Part shown: piece by piece, positions 10,753 to 23,215 of the stretch
Layout of the letters: each line of letters starts with the position of its first letter
Numbering within the stretch: position 1 is the first letter of the stretch
Source: Liolophura sinensis
Taxonomy: Eukaryota; Mollusca; Polyplacophora; Chitonida; Chitonidae
Assembly (NCBI RefSeq): GCF_032854445.1
Contig: NC_088295.1
Coordinates: 83,188,644 to 83,252,643 of the forward strand
Direction: 5' to 3'
Length of the DNA: 64,000 nt
The notes under the pieces: generated by a model
Databases searched by the model: none
The model's input: the letters and a program-made list of their open reading frames with translations, nothing else
Told to the model about the DNA's origin: nothing
Translations under genes and position numbers: made by a program

Positions 10753-13700
10753 TGACACATTCCGTATATACCAAACCAGGGGTTTGAGAGTACATGGGAT
10801 TTGAGAATAAATGAAAAGTGTTGTTGAAACCCAACAATCCAGAGACCTGTGAGTTATTCCTTCAGTTAAACATGGCGTCTGTTACCAGATGCCAGGCACC
10901 CTGTCTGAGAGCAAGATGAATTTCTGGGTCCGTTGAAGCCATTTAAAAGCAAATAAACCAACTGGACTAGGAGGGGGGACTGTATAGATGTCTGTCAGTG
11001 ATAGGCCACACTAGAAACCTAATCAGGTCTAAACGAACACAGACGATGTTCTTTTATTAATTCCTCTTATTCCGTGTTCAAGTCACTACCCCTTGCAATC
11101 AATACAAGATTTGTGACGTACGCCATCAGTGGGTCTACTGTTACACTAATGGAAGGTCTCGTAACCAGGGAACATATAGCAGGTCCGTGGTTCTCCAATA
11201 TGAAGTTTGCCCTTCGCTCTGTATCGTTAACCCACGAGACGACTGCTGTCGATTCTTGCTCACGACTGTCGCCGTCAGCTGTATTTATTAGCCACTGATC
11301 TTCACAACTGAAGGATGAGCCGTCTAACATTCAGATCACGAAGCCTTTTCTGGAAATGGATCTCGAATCTTAGAGCGAATGCTCACATGCTGTGTTCAAA
11401 GTTTCATTCCTACCTCCTATTATGGGGTCAGCTTTAAATGTTACAAACTAAGCCCTTTCTCTGAAAATGTCATTGTAGGCTAGATGCATCTCTCCACATC
11501 ACAAGATGATCATTATGTGTTACCCTTGTGGGTTACCGGTAGATGGTCAGCGTGTGTGATAATGTTGACTGTCCACTGAGAGTTTAAACAAATTCGTCTC
11601 CTCTGATATTTGAAGTCCGTTGGGCTTAAAATCCCTCTCATGAATGTATGTGGTATTTGTTACCAACCCTTCCTTACAGTTAATGTACCCCGCGCTTCAG
11701 AAATATGTCTTCCTAACCAGTAAATATCTATATATGACATGTTAACGTATAAGTTACCCATACTGGTATGAATTACTGATGTGCACAACACAGACCTAAC
11801 TACCCACGTAAAGGTCTATACCTGCCGGGAGATTCTGACTTTTGCTTGGATAGGAATTTATAAAAAAAAAAAAAGAAGTTTGCCTGCCTGAATGGGGGAA
11901 ATATTGATTTCTGATATGTTTAGTGTAGGACAGGATATTTCCAAAGATTACCACAAAAACGTTATCTACCAGTGACTGATGACAAACGTATAATAAATGA
12001 GAGAACGAACAAAAAACCGGACAAAGTAACATCCATACTCATATGCAAGTTGTGTTTTCGAAACCATTATGAAAAGAACATGGTCTTTTGTTTTTGCATC
12101 GCCAATGACCATTCAACCGTCAGCGCCACAGTTTCCAGAGAGTTTTAAGGGCGGAAGAATCCAGAGTTCCGGAGCGACCCACAGACCTTTGGTAAGTTAC
12201 TGACAAGCTTGTCCAAGCGTGGTGTACAGATAGCCTGTTCACATTATACTGACTGAAGCCGTTGGCCTTCATCAAAACATAAGACCGTGCAAACGTCGCG
12301 TGTTTATTGTCACCCAGTCCCCTGGAACACTTTGAACAAGGAATCTACAAACTCCCTGTCCAAGCCGGGTTTGAACTCGTAGCTCGTGTTCTTCGTGGGC
12401 GGAGATATGGGTTAACACTAGTCGTGAACGACTCAACGTTTGAGGGAAATCCAGCCAGTTTAGGTCGTGAGTAACTTTTAACATTATATAAACAACACAA
12501 AACTGATTTGAGGTGATGCGAGAGGATCAGGGGGAAGTTGTAAATCATGTCGTCCTCGCCATCAGTAAGTGCAGCTACATGGCATGGGAGTCTGGGGTTT
12601 CGACTTAGTCGGGATAAGCAGATCAGTGATGATCAGGCGACAAGCCTCTAATCACGTGACCTGGCTCGTTCAGAAGCCCGGCAGCCCGGAGAGTGTAATG
12701 ATCTAGAATGAGAATCACTGAGCTCGTCTTCATAATGAACAAAGCAGATGTAAACAGCTAGTGAAGAACCAGGCGCGAAAAGCAATAATATGATCAGTAA
12801 TTTGAGGCCTTTGTTAAGATGTACGCATTTTACTGGGCCTGGAGGGAAGCCAGTTACCGCCTCAGGGTGGTCATTTGTTATGCCCGCAGCATAACTGACA
12901 ATATATTCACTGTTATACACTCTAGTGCAGTGCCCGTTTCTGACGTCATCATTGCCAATTTTGCACACGCAATACCTAATTTTTCTAATACTCGACTCTG
13001 CTTTAGGTCATCAGCACTGCGCCCGGCAAGTGTGAGGTCGAGTGGATGAACGGCTGTGGGGAATATCGATGGACAAACATACATCTACATGATGCCTTCT
13101 CTTACGCATACTGAGACATACGGAGGGTCATTGCCCTGGCACGAGAGTGCATACAATAACAATCGGTCAGAGTTTAGGTACGCTTCAAGCGATACTTTTG
13201 AGTGAATGTCATGTAGATATAAATGCTAAGTCGACAGGTTTGTGTTGTATGTAGACCGATTGTGTATTCTTAGAAGATAAACTGTGTATGGAAATTAGCC
13301 AAGACTAGAGAGTGCATTCATGCAGCGACTTCATAAAATATTACCTGATAAAACATGTTTTATAATTAAAAGGACAAAAATAATGTCATCTAAAATGTCA
13401 CAATTCACTGGCATGTTCACTTCGACATGTTCACTGGCATGTTTATTTCGACAAACGTTGTTATCTGATACTCATACCAGTCATATTATTTACCAAGAGA
13501 AGTACAGTACAATACACAGCCTAAACACAAATCAAATTTGTTCATCATCTTAATGTTGATGTCATTTATCCAATGGACATGAATGTTCCAGAAATTTGCA
13601 GCGATTCTAAGACTTTATTCCTTACGAGCGTTCTGGAATAAAACATCTCCAAATGCGTCTATACCGGAAGACATGTCTGCAAGGTGCCTGGACTGTTGAC

Positions 13701-14200
13701 TGGAAACGTGTTTTGTATGAGTCCAATTACAGGTACCTTAACAAGGACAGGTGGTTTTCAAGGATCGCCACCAACAGCAACCCAGCGCAAAGAAGTGATC
13801 GTCGAGTGATCGATATGGTTACAGTTGTAGCTAATTGCAGCAGGGAAATTGAGTAACTAGCCTTGTAATTAGCGCTGTTCTTGCGTCCATTTCGGTCAAA
13901 TATTACGTTGATGTGTTGTTTTGAATTGAACAATTTCTGTGCAATCACAGATAATAATATCTGCCGCCCACGGTTAACTGCGCTCATGTGGTTGTTCGCG
14001 CCATCACCTCGTCATGACAAATATGTGCACGTCTATATACATTTATGTCTATATACAAGTGAAAAAGTCCCTCACTAGATTGTTAATTATGAGTGCTTTA
14101 TCCAGCACACTCAAGCCTTTCTCACCCAAAACGCAAATCACAAATGCGTTGTATTTATCTGATTACTGACTTAGGCCATAGTGATACAAATGACCGGTTC
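10753..14200. other. Intergenic, no gene recognised
   Basis: Overlapping short frames on both strands at 11,067-11,330, 12,648-13,084 and 13,653-13,987 show no domain. A minus-strand GAGTTCAAACCCGG at about 12,364-12,377 resembles a tRNA B box and could be a SINE relic, but no A box is clear. A run of 13 A lies near 11,862. No gene is supported. Confidence 0.35.
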
Positions 14201-14201
14201 G

Positions 14202-14410
14202 ATTTATTTATTTGATTGGTGTCAAATCAAGAATTTTCGACGGGCTCCAGCATTATGTTGGGAGGAAACTGGGCAGAACCCGGGGGAAACCCATCAAAAT
14301 CGGCAGATTGCTAGCAGACTTTCCCACGTAACCTGCATAGTAAGCAAGCTTGCGCTGGACTTTAACTCACAGCACTGGTGAAACTAACCAACACTGCCGT
14401 CGAGGCCCCA
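14202..14410 (-). mobile_element. MetaSINE-like SINE, nearly full length, diverged
   Basis: On the minus strand it runs from GGGGCCTCGACGG (tRNA-like head) through the B-box region and the core (CCCGGGTTCTGCCC, CATAATGCTGG) to AACACCAATCAAATAAATAA-type tail sequence. The start of the core is damaged. A second SINE tail in opposite orientation lies directly beside the head. Confidence 0.75.
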
Positions 14411-14417
14411 CCGACCG

Positions 14418-14457
14418 CAATATGGCGTTAAACAACAATCAGATAAATAAATAAATC
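14418..14457 (+). mobile_element. SINE tail in opposite orientation beside the preceding SINE
   Basis: ATATGGCGTTAAACAACAAT followed by CAGATAAATAAATAAAT is the 3' end of a related SINE on the plus strand, without a body. With the tail of the neighbouring minus-strand copy it gives a 255-bp block with inverted-repeat ends. Confidence 0.6.
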
Positions 14458-14621
14458 CATGCAATTTACGCATTGGTCTTCTCTACCGCATACTGTTACG
14501 ACTGATACAACTCGACCACGGTAGTAAGTAGCTGGCGTTACACACTAATGTTAACCTTCCTCAACACAGCATATAATCTATCAACCAGACAACCTCTTCT
14601 GAAGTGATCTCAAAAACCTGT

Positions 14622-14780
14622 AATTTCACATCTAACTTATAAAAGTTTAGTTGTTCAGCGTATTTCACATGTAACTTATAAAGGTTTCAGCTACCTGCCT
14701 GTTTAGTTGTTCAGCGTATTTCACATGTAACTTATAAAGGTTTCAGCTACCTGCCTGTTTAGTTGTTCAGCGTAGTACAT
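14622..14780. repeat. Tandem repeat, 56-bp unit, about 2.5 copies
   Basis: TTTAGTTGTTCAGCGTATTT starts at 14,646, 14,702 and 14,758. The two full units are essentially identical, so this is a recent duplication. Confidence 0.9.
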
Positions 14781-14792
14781 CATCAAATTGGA

Positions 14793-15035
14793 CGCTGATA
14801 GTGTTAGCATTCCGTTGTCTGATAATGTGTCAGCATTCCGTTACCTGATAGTGTGTTAGCATCCCTTTTGCCTGATAGTGTGTTAGCATCCCCGTTGCCT
14901 GATAATATATTAACAACCTCGTTTCCTGAGGATTGTCAGCATCCCCGCTGCCTTTTCATGTGTTAGCATCCCTTTGCCGGACAGTGTGTTAGCTTCGCCG
15001 TTGCCTGTTAGCATCCCTGTTGCCTCAGTGCATGG
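14793..15035. repeat. Diverged minisatellite, about 27-bp unit, about 8 copies
   Basis: Imperfect copies of GTTGCCTGATAGTGTGTTAG followed by CATCCCC. Unit length varies by a few bases. It follows the 56-bp repeat almost directly. Confidence 0.8.
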
Positions 15036-16252
15036 TTATGGGCTGACACAAGAGAGGTGGACTTTTAACTTCACGCCTCACATATAAAAGATGTCGTATA
15101 GTGAATGTGTTGTTATCAATGCATCTGCAAATTAATACACGCCCGTGACATCAAGTTGGCAAAAGGATGGATTTATAAATTTACTGCCCTTAATTGACGT
15201 GGCAGATATCATACTGAAAGTTAGAGCAAAAAAATATGTCCACAAAAGGAAGTTTTCGCTGATTCCTGTTGGTTTTCTACAGTTGCCCTTTTCTTTAGCA
15301 TAGAACATACCTGTAATGGCGTGACAAATTATGCGTGTGCTTCATTGTCAGCTGGGTCAGGGAAGCTGACTCGTTCACGATCTGCCAGGCGATTCACAGC
15401 TACCTGTGAGAACAGTTAACGCAGTCAGGAACCGGGACTCTCGTTAGCGAGGTCATTGTCACCTAGTCAAAGTGCACTTCACTCACGCACTGCTTCATTA
15501 TAATCGCCCTACTAATGTTTTGTTTTCCGCTCTGAGATAGTTCCTTCTACCTGACCCCGGTCTATTCACCCCCTCCAGATCTGGGCCGTGTTGGCATTGC
15601 ATCAGCAGACATGAAGGTTTTATTGATCGGGTCCCATTCATGGCCAGTCCCAGGCTGGATCGCCCGTATCACCTACAACTCACTGGCCGTGGAAAGTGAA
15701 GAGCACACTATGTTTTATATTGATTTTATATCCTGGTTCTAGACTAAGGATGTAACATACTCTTCAGGCGCGTGCATTTTACGCTTTCAGATGAACTAAC
15801 TGGAACGAGTCGAAATAAAAGGTTACCTTTAAACACTCAAACAGGCTTTCGAGGCCCGGTGACTTGCGTGTCCGCCTGTATGGCGTACAGGAAACAAAAA
15901 TCCACAAGTAGCTCATCAAACCTTAATATGACCTATGCTTCACACCGAGTCTTTCCAGATGACTTGTTTCAATACCGTTCTATTTTGCGGTTTGTGCAGA
16001 TCTGATTCTCAGATAAGCTGAGATGGGCAAATAGTGGTGGCTTTTATTGTTTGCTACAATCTGCCATCATACGACGAGGTAAAACAGAGAATTGTTATCC
16101 TGCATATAAATAACTGGTTAATATGACACGGTAAAATAGAACTGGGATCAAATAGAGATGGTGCGGTTCACTGAGTGAGCAGTGATCGAATGCAGATTAT
16201 ATTTGTTGTGTGTGAGACATTGGATGGGCGAGCTTTGCTCAAATAAACACCT
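15036..16252. other. Intergenic; one short unassigned frame
   Basis: A 43-residue frame at 15,611-15,742 starts MKVLLIGSHSWPVPGWIARI and ends at a TAG. Composition is protein-like but no domain is recognised and nothing around it supports a gene. The rest of the stretch shows nothing I can name. Confidence 0.25.
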
Positions 16253-16345
16253 GTATGTGAGGAGCTGAATGAACCGATGTGAGGAGCTGGATGGGCCGAT
16301 GTGAGCAACTAAATGAACAAATGTGAGAAGCTGAAGGCTTAAGCA
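16253..16345. repeat. Minisatellite, 22-bp unit, about 4 copies
   Basis: GATGTGAGGAGCTGAATGAA-type units repeat with substitutions. Fainter copies follow to about 16,480. Confidence 0.75.
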
Positions 16346-16502
16346 CATACGATATGTCTTTATGTGAGAAATTGAGCGGGGGAGGAATTAATGTCAGGCA
16401 AGGTTAAATATATGGGGCCAGGCTCCATATGCCCAGAGAAACTACAGTGACATACGGCATGTATGTGAACAACTTAATGAGGTAGGTTTAGTTTGTTAAT
16501 CT

Positions 16503-16600
16503 AGTTATTTAATTTGTGCTATGTGCGGTTCTCAAAAATATTTTGTCTTATATGACCGCCGCCGGTATTATAGTGGCAGGAATCTGGAAAACGCACAGGG
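16503..16600 (-). mobile_element. Highly degenerate MetaSINE-like remnant
   Basis: TTATTTAATTTGTGCTATGT, then CTCAAAAATATTTTGTCTTA and TGACCGCCGCCGGTATTATA follow the order of the tail and core on the minus strand, with many changes. Confidence 0.5.
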
Positions 16601-16617
16601 AAAGCACAAGGGAAGCA

Positions 16618-16700
16618 CACAACGGTGAGGGATGTGGCCATAGCGTGGTGCATCGTTGTGAAGGATGTGACCACGCTATGTGATGTAGGCTTTAACATAT
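16618..16700 (-). repeat. Two inverted units of the 33-bp minisatellite found at 17.8 kb
   Basis: GGATGTGGCCATAGCGTGGT and GGATGTGACCACGCTATGTG are reverse complements of the unit that forms the large array 1.1 kb downstream (ACCACGCTATGGTCACAT). It is an isolated outpost in opposite orientation. Confidence 0.75.
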
Positions 16701-17064
16701 AGGATGTGGACCTACATGTATGTCAGTAACTGAGTATGGTAGGATGAAATACATAAAGTATCTGAATACGTGTAGGACCTTAATGGAGAGGGATTCAACT
16801 CAAATGGTATGTCTCCGTTAAGAAGTCAGTGATCTATTGTTAAACATATATCGTATCGTAGGTGTATAACACATAGTTCTAGTTGGTGTACAAGTTGCTA
16901 CTGTTGAATACAAGTTGCTAAGTATTCACGAGTAAGAAGAAAGCCCTAACACAGGTAAACTGACATAAGACCTAATTTCCCCAGGTACAGATGTACCTTT
17001 TAACACTGTCATCGTTGTTCAGGTTTGACTCTCAGCCCTGCAGTTTTTAATTTTATATGAAGAA

Positions 17065-17335
17065 CATAGTGAGCTACCATCCGCTACATATGGCAGAGCT
17101 CTGGATGAGGAAAGGTGAGCTATCACCAAATACATATGGTAGGGCTCTGTATGAGGAAAAAAAATCAGCTATCATCAAATACATATCGTAAGAGGAATAG
17201 AGTGAGCCATGTGCTATGGCTCTGTAAGAGGAATAGAGTGAGCCATGTGCTACGGCTCTGTAAGAGGAATAGAAGGTACTATGAACAAATAAATATGGCA
17301 TGGCTCTGCATGAGGAATAGAATGTAGTATGAACT
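17065..17335. repeat. Diverged minisatellite, about 37-bp unit, 6-7 copies
   Basis: Copies contain ATATGGCAGGGCTCTG-type words followed by ..GAGGAATAGAGTGAGC. The middle two units (17,180-17,270) are nearly identical; outer ones are diverged. Confidence 0.75.
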
Positions 17336-17814
17336 TATACATAGATGCTGACCTTTCAACGGACATGATTTAGCCTATACAATGGGTTTTGACATGTGGA
17401 TGTAAACCAGAGGCAAAGATGATATCGCGCAGTATATTCCTGTATAGCCAATAAATTAATCATTTCCCGGCGTCACTTATTAAGCACTGATCAATCGCAT
17501 AGTAAGCTCATCTATAGTGTGGCAATGTTTATTCAGTTAATGTTATTTATTAGATTTTGTGAAAACATGAAAGCTTATCATGTAGGGAGTATTGTGCTGG
17601 GGTAAATAAGCATCTTCAATCTATCTACAAACGCATTTTAGTGGAGAGGCCTTCGTCATATCTTTATAGGAGTGATCATAAGCAAGCTTGACATTAAACT
17701 GTACTATCTGTGGCTTTTTATCATTGGATTAAATCGATACAAGATATCCCATCTACATTGCGCAAATGTAAAATAAGTGCAATAAATTTTATCGTAAGTG
17801 TAAGTCTAACCACG

Positions 17815-19215
17815 GAATCTCATAGCCCACGCTATGGCCACATTTATTACAGCGATGCACCACGTTATGGTCACATCCCTTACACCAATGCACCACGCCA
17901 TGGGCAAATTCTCCACAGCGATACAGCGATACGCTACGGTCAAATTTCTCACTGGGAGGCACCAGCTATGGTCACATTCCCCACAGGGATGCAGCACGCT
18001 ATGGTCACATTCCCCACATGGATACACCACGCTATGGTCACATTCCCCACAGGGATACACCACGCTATGGTCACATTCCTCACCGGGATACACCACGCTA
18101 TGTTCACATTCCCACAGGGAGCTATGGTCACATTCCCCACAGGGATACACCACGCTATGGTCACATTCCCCACAGGGATACACCACGCTATGGTCACATT
18201 CCTCACCGGGATACACCACGCTATGTTCACATTCCCACAGGGAGGCACCAGCTATGGTCACATTCCCCACATGGATACACCACGCTATGGTCACATTCCC
18301 CACAGGGATACACCACGCTATGGTCACATTCCTCACCGGGATACACCACGCTATGGTCACATTCCCCACAGGGAGGCACCAGCTATGGTCACATTCCCCA
18401 CAGGAAGGCACCAGCTATGGTCACATTCCTCATCGAGAGGCACTAGCTATGGTCACATTCCCCACAGGGATACACCACGCTATGGTCACATTCCCCACAG
18501 GGATACATCACGCTATGGTCACATTCCCCACAGGGATGCACCACGCTATGGTCACATTCGCCACAGGGATGCACCACGCTATGGTCACACTCCTCACAGG
18601 GAGGCACCACGCTATGGTCACATTCCTCACCGGGAGACACCAACTATGGTCACATTCCCCACAGGGATGCACCACGCTATGGTCACATTCCTCACCGGGA
18701 GACACCAACTATGGTCACATTCCCCACAGGGATGCACCACGCTATGGTCACCTACCCCACAGGGAGGCACCAGGTATGGTCACATTCCCCACAGCAATGC
18801 CCAATGATATGGTCACATTCCCACAGGGATGCACCACGATATAGTCATATTTCGTGCAGTGATGCACCACGCTACGATCACATTCCTCAGAGTGAAGGAT
18901 CACGCTGTGGTTATATCCCGTACAGTGATACACTGCGCTGCGGCCACATCCCTCATAGTGATACACCAGGCTGAGGCAACATTCCTCACAGTGATACACC
19001 ACGCTGCGGTCATATTCCTCACAGTGATGCCTCACGCTGCGCTCATATTCCTTGCAGTGAAACACCACGCTATGGTCACAGTCCTCACAGTGATGTACCA
19101 CGCTGCGGTCATATTCCTCACGGTGATGCACCACGCTGCGGCCATATCCCTTACAGTGATGCATCAGGCTGTCGTCACATTCCTCACCGTGATAAACCAC
19201 ACTAAGGTCATCTTC
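17815..19215. repeat. Large minisatellite, 33-bp unit, about 42 copies
   Basis: Plus-strand units read CACGCTATGGTCACATTCCC then CACAGGGATACAC. The centre (17,950-18,830) is homogeneous; the right third (18,840-19,215) is diverged towards CACGCTGCGGTCATATTCCT. As 33 is divisible by three and the unit lacks stops in most frames, long frames open on both strands (for example 17,710-18,807 plus and 17,806-18,411 minus). Some junctions have gained or lost single bases, so no frame is kept through the array, which argues against a protein. Confidence 0.95.
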
Positions 19216-20800
19216 CTTACCTTATGGGCATATTCCTCCGTACATCCAATGCACTAATATACCAACTTACTTTTATTCTTGGTTCATAACTGTGGTCTGT
19301 GCTTTGTGGTTTTTAAAAGGATGAACTTCTTTGTTGTATTATATTGCGAACACGTATCACCACAATTTTTACACGATGGATTTGATAGTACCGTAACACT
19401 TCAACCCGCCTTTACATTATGCCAACTGTACACAAAATTACGTCAGTGGTATTTCATATATGTCCCGTAAAACCACGTTACGGAGCTTAATTTACCACAA
19501 ATGTTATGTTTACAGTTCCTGTTGAAAAAATGTTACGACGTTTTTGGCAAATGCGTTCCAAGAACACAACCTTGTCACACCGTCAGAGACCGATAATTCT
19601 GGCCGTCCATCAAGATCGCGTGACTTGATTTCCTACCCGGAACAACAGCGGATCCTCCCATTCCAGACGGCTTCATAAAAAGCGGTCATGGAAGAAAGAT
19701 GAAACTTTTATGGATCATTTCAGTGCCCCGACAAAGTACAACGCATGCAGCTAGCATGGGGCATTCTGTGACAAATACTGGTACTATATTAGTCGAACTG
19801 TCAGTTCAGCGGATATTGCTTGTGTCACGGGTTCTAACATTGCCATTCATTGTCACCACACAGCGGGATGAAAGATAAATGTACGAGTGATATACAGCTG
19901 GCAAGGTACCTCGTATAGTGCATATGGCCAGTTTTATGGATGGCACCACTTAGGTGAACTACCACTAGTGAGCAGTGGTTCTGTTTTAAGATCGATCAGC
20001 AGTTCAATGCCACACTCTGGGTTGGTAAACTGGCAAAACAAGCCTTAATCAACACTTGGCAGCTCTGGGATGAAAATCTGCACTAACAATTGAGCTTGCA
20101 TCACACTTTTTATTTCCTCCTCTCGGCATTTTCTGGTTGGTGAGGGCACTTAACTCGAGGAGTGCCGAGACTCAGGTGGCTTGAGTGGGAGGCGTAATGG
20201 AGTTCATTTAGACCTGGTCGAAATAATTAACATCTACTGCAGTAATTGAGACCCAATTTGAAAATCGAATCTATGCGGTAAACCATACATTTTTTTTTTC
20301 ACAAAGCCTGGCTGTGTAAAAGATTTGTGTAACTGTCAAACTGTCAAATTGTAAAAATGTATAGCTTATTAATTGAGGTTAACTGTTAATATATTTGATA
20401 CATTTGTTACAAATGGTACATAGAAGTATCGTTAGCAAAAATTTCTAAACAAACAATGAGAGAATGTCAGTACACCTTTCTGGGATGCTTTCTTCATCCA
20501 GTGTTACTCACTGCTTTTCACCAACTGTTTTCAAGACATAACCATTTACTTTGTTGAACAAAAAGCTGAAATCGTCTAAATGAAGTTAAGGCTACAGTGC
20601 AATCGGACGAAGATAAAGCCCAGGGTATTGAAAATATTGGAAATGTCAAAGTCACAAATCACATCGACTCACAAAGCTGCCGTTCCTAAAATCGATTATC
20701 CTAACAATCCATTTCATTAAAAGAAGCAGCTCCGCAATCACCCTGGAAACAAATAAATCTGACCTATCCCTATTACGCCAGAGTCAAAGCAGTTCACATC
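19216..20800. other. Intergenic, no gene recognised
   Basis: No defensible frame, SINE or tandem repeat. A short T-run is present near 20,290. Confidence 0.35.
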
Positions 20801-20804
20801 AACC

Positions 20805-20972
20805 ATGGTAAAAGAGAAACAGAAAGCTTGTAGCAATGGTAAAACAGAAACAAAAACTTGTTACCATGGTAAAACAGAAACAGACAGCCTGTAACCAGGG
20901 AAATAGACTAACACACAGTCTGTAATTATGGTAAAACAGAAACAGACAGCCTGTAACCATGGTGAAACAGAA
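20805..20972. repeat. Minisatellite, 31-bp unit, about 5 copies
   Basis: Units read ACCATGGTAAAACAGAAACA followed by GACAGCCTGTA. The third and fourth units are the most diverged. The GCCTGT..CCATGGTAA part resembles the unit of the much larger arrays at 33, 44 and 55 kb. Confidence 0.85.
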
Positions 20973-21539
20973 ATATAATGAGTTCATCTTAAAACTCAGC
21001 CGTCAAGGACGCCCTTGGTTTTTCAGATATTTCAAACTTCAAACCTGGCTGCAGATTAATTAAAGTGTAGTTAATTACATGCCATGTATGCTATAATATA
21101 AGTGTTCTGCCGACACAGCTGGTGGTATTGAAACAGAGCCTTGTTATTCACCATCCTAGACCCATTTTATCTCATGTTTTTCTGTCAGGAACTGCTAATT
21201 ATTGAGATAACTTTGGCTGTTATTTGGAAAATTCTTGACCTTCTACAACGCCGTGCAGTGTAAACTACAAATATGCTAAAATATTTAAAATATATACAAA
21301 TATAATACATGCCTAATATAGGGAAGCTGAATACCCAAAATGTAAAATATTGTATGAGGAAACACTATGATCAACCTAGAATACACTTGAATGCTTTACA
21401 AAAATTAATGACCAACAGTCCCACGGCTCCTTGGTTTGTTTTTGTTTCAACTTCATCTACAGCCCAGGCCTACTTTGATTCGACAACTACATGTACCATG
21501 TCATACGGCATAGTGGCCAAGTATTGTGACGTCAGGCCA
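20973..21539. other. Intergenic, no feature seen
   Basis: AT-rich stretch between a minisatellite and a SINE. The 123-codon frame at 21,309-21,680 runs into the SINE and has no domain. Confidence 0.35.
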
Positions 21540-21757
21540 TTTATTTATTTAGTTCAATGGTGTTTTTCGCTGTACTCAAGAATATTTCATACAACGGCGG
21601 CAGAGCCCGACAGAACCCGGGGGAAACTCACGATCATCTGCAGATCTCTCCACGTACGACCGGAGAGTAAGACAGGATGAGCTAGAGTTGAACTCACAGC
21701 GACCGTACCGATGACAGGCTTCCGAATTATTGCGTCGCACTGGCATGCTAGGCTAGA
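21540..21757 (-). mobile_element. MetaSINE-like SINE, nearly full length with small deletions
   Basis: On the minus strand the tRNA-like head (ending near the B box GAGTTCAACTC) is followed by the body, CCCCCGGGTTCTGTCGGG, and the tail AAATAAATAAATGG. About 20 bases of the core are missing. Confidence 0.8.
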
Positions 21758-22007
21758 TAACATCACTAGAATAGATAACCTAATTCTGTCTTTAAGTTAA
21801 AAGTCACAAATTAAACTTTTAACTTCTATCAAAAGATCAGTGTTATCAAAGTGGGGGAATAAAGGACTGGGAAGGTGATGACGGTCATTAGTACTTTGCT
21901 TAATAACGTTGTACAATTCAACAAAAAATACTTTAAGTGCATTTCTGGAATACATATATGCATATCTCGCTGACTCCCACTACGTCTGGAGATATTTCAT
22001 ACACGAC

Positions 22008-23215
22008 TTACATAGCCACTTCACTTCAGCAGAAATAAGTAGTAATGGTAACAGACCTACAAGTCAGCCCGTAAATAGCCACTCCACTTCAGCAGAAATA
22101 ACTAGTAAGGATAATAGACCTACAGATTAACCCGTACATAGCCACTCCACTTCAGCAGAAATAAGCAGTAATGGTAACAGACCTACAAGTCAGCCCGTAC
22201 ATAGCCACTCCACTTCAGCAGAAATAACTAGTAAGGATAATAGACCTACAGATTAACCCGTACATAGCCACTCCACTTTAGCACAAATAAACAGTAATGG
22301 TAATAGACCTACAGATTAACCAGTGCGTAGCCACTCAGCTTCAGCAGAACTAAGCAGTAATGGTAATAGGCCTACAGATCAACCCGTATATAGCCACTCC
22401 ACTTCAGCACAAATAAACAGTTATGGTAATAAACCTACAGATCAACCCGTATATAGCCACCCCACTTCAACAGGCATAGGTAATAATGGTAATAGACCTT
22501 CAGATTATCCCGTACATAGCCACTCCACTTCAGCACAAATAAACAGTAATGGTAACAGACCTACAGATCAACCCGTGTATAGCCACTCCACTTCAGCAGA
22601 AATAACTAGTAAGGATAATAGACCTACAGATCAACCCGTATATAGCCACTCCACTTCAACAGACATAGGTAATAATGGTAATAGACCTTCAGATTATCCC
22701 GTACATAGCCACTCCACTTTAGCACAAATAGACAGTAATGGTAATAGACCTACAGATCAACCAGTGCGTAGCCACTCAACTTCAGCAGAACTAAGCAGTA
22801 ATGGTAATAGGCCTACAGATCAACCCGGTATATAGCCACTCCACTTTAGCACAAATAGACAGTAATGGTAATAGACCTACAGATCAACCAGTGCGTAGCC
22901 ACTCAACTTCAGCAGAACTAAACAGTGATGGTAATAGGCCTACAGATCAACCCGGTATATAGCCACTCCACTTCAGCACAAATAAACAGTTATGGTAATA
23001 AACCTACAGATCAACCTGTATATAGCCACTCCACTTCAGCACAAATAAACAGTAATGGTAATAAACCTACAGATCAACCTGTATATAGCCACTCCACTTC
23101 AGCACAAATAAACAGTAATGGTAATAAACCTACAGATCAACCCGGTATATAGCCACTCCACTTCAGCACAAATAAACAGTAATGGTAATAAACCTACAGA
23201 TCAACCTGTATATAT
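22008..23215. repeat. Minisatellite, 63-bp unit, about 19 copies, multimeric
   Basis: The unit encodes 21 residues in one frame (SHSTSAQINSNGNRPTDQPV plus Y). The first units alternate between two types (AEISSNGNRP and AEITSKDNRP), a 126-bp dimer. Later a block containing GIGNNGNRPSDYPV recurs. A 170-codon frame spans 22,323-22,835, but units at the left carry a TAA in that frame and three units gain one G before TATATAGCC, breaking it. Most likely non-coding. Confidence 0.95.

Noticed and set aside
10118-10804. 228-codon frame with a repeating peptide
   Set aside because: The unit is 31 bp, so the frame rotates every unit; openness is a property of the stop-free repeat.
15611-15742. Small protein MKVLLIGSHSWPVP..., 43 residues
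   Set aside because: No domain, no splice context and no homologous copy in the window; kept only as an unassigned frame.
17710-18844. Long overlapping open frames, up to 365 codons, on both strands
   Set aside because: They arise from a stop-free 33-bp unit; indels inside the array switch the repeated peptide from one reading to another (RYGHIPH to MVTFPTG), so no frame is under constraint.
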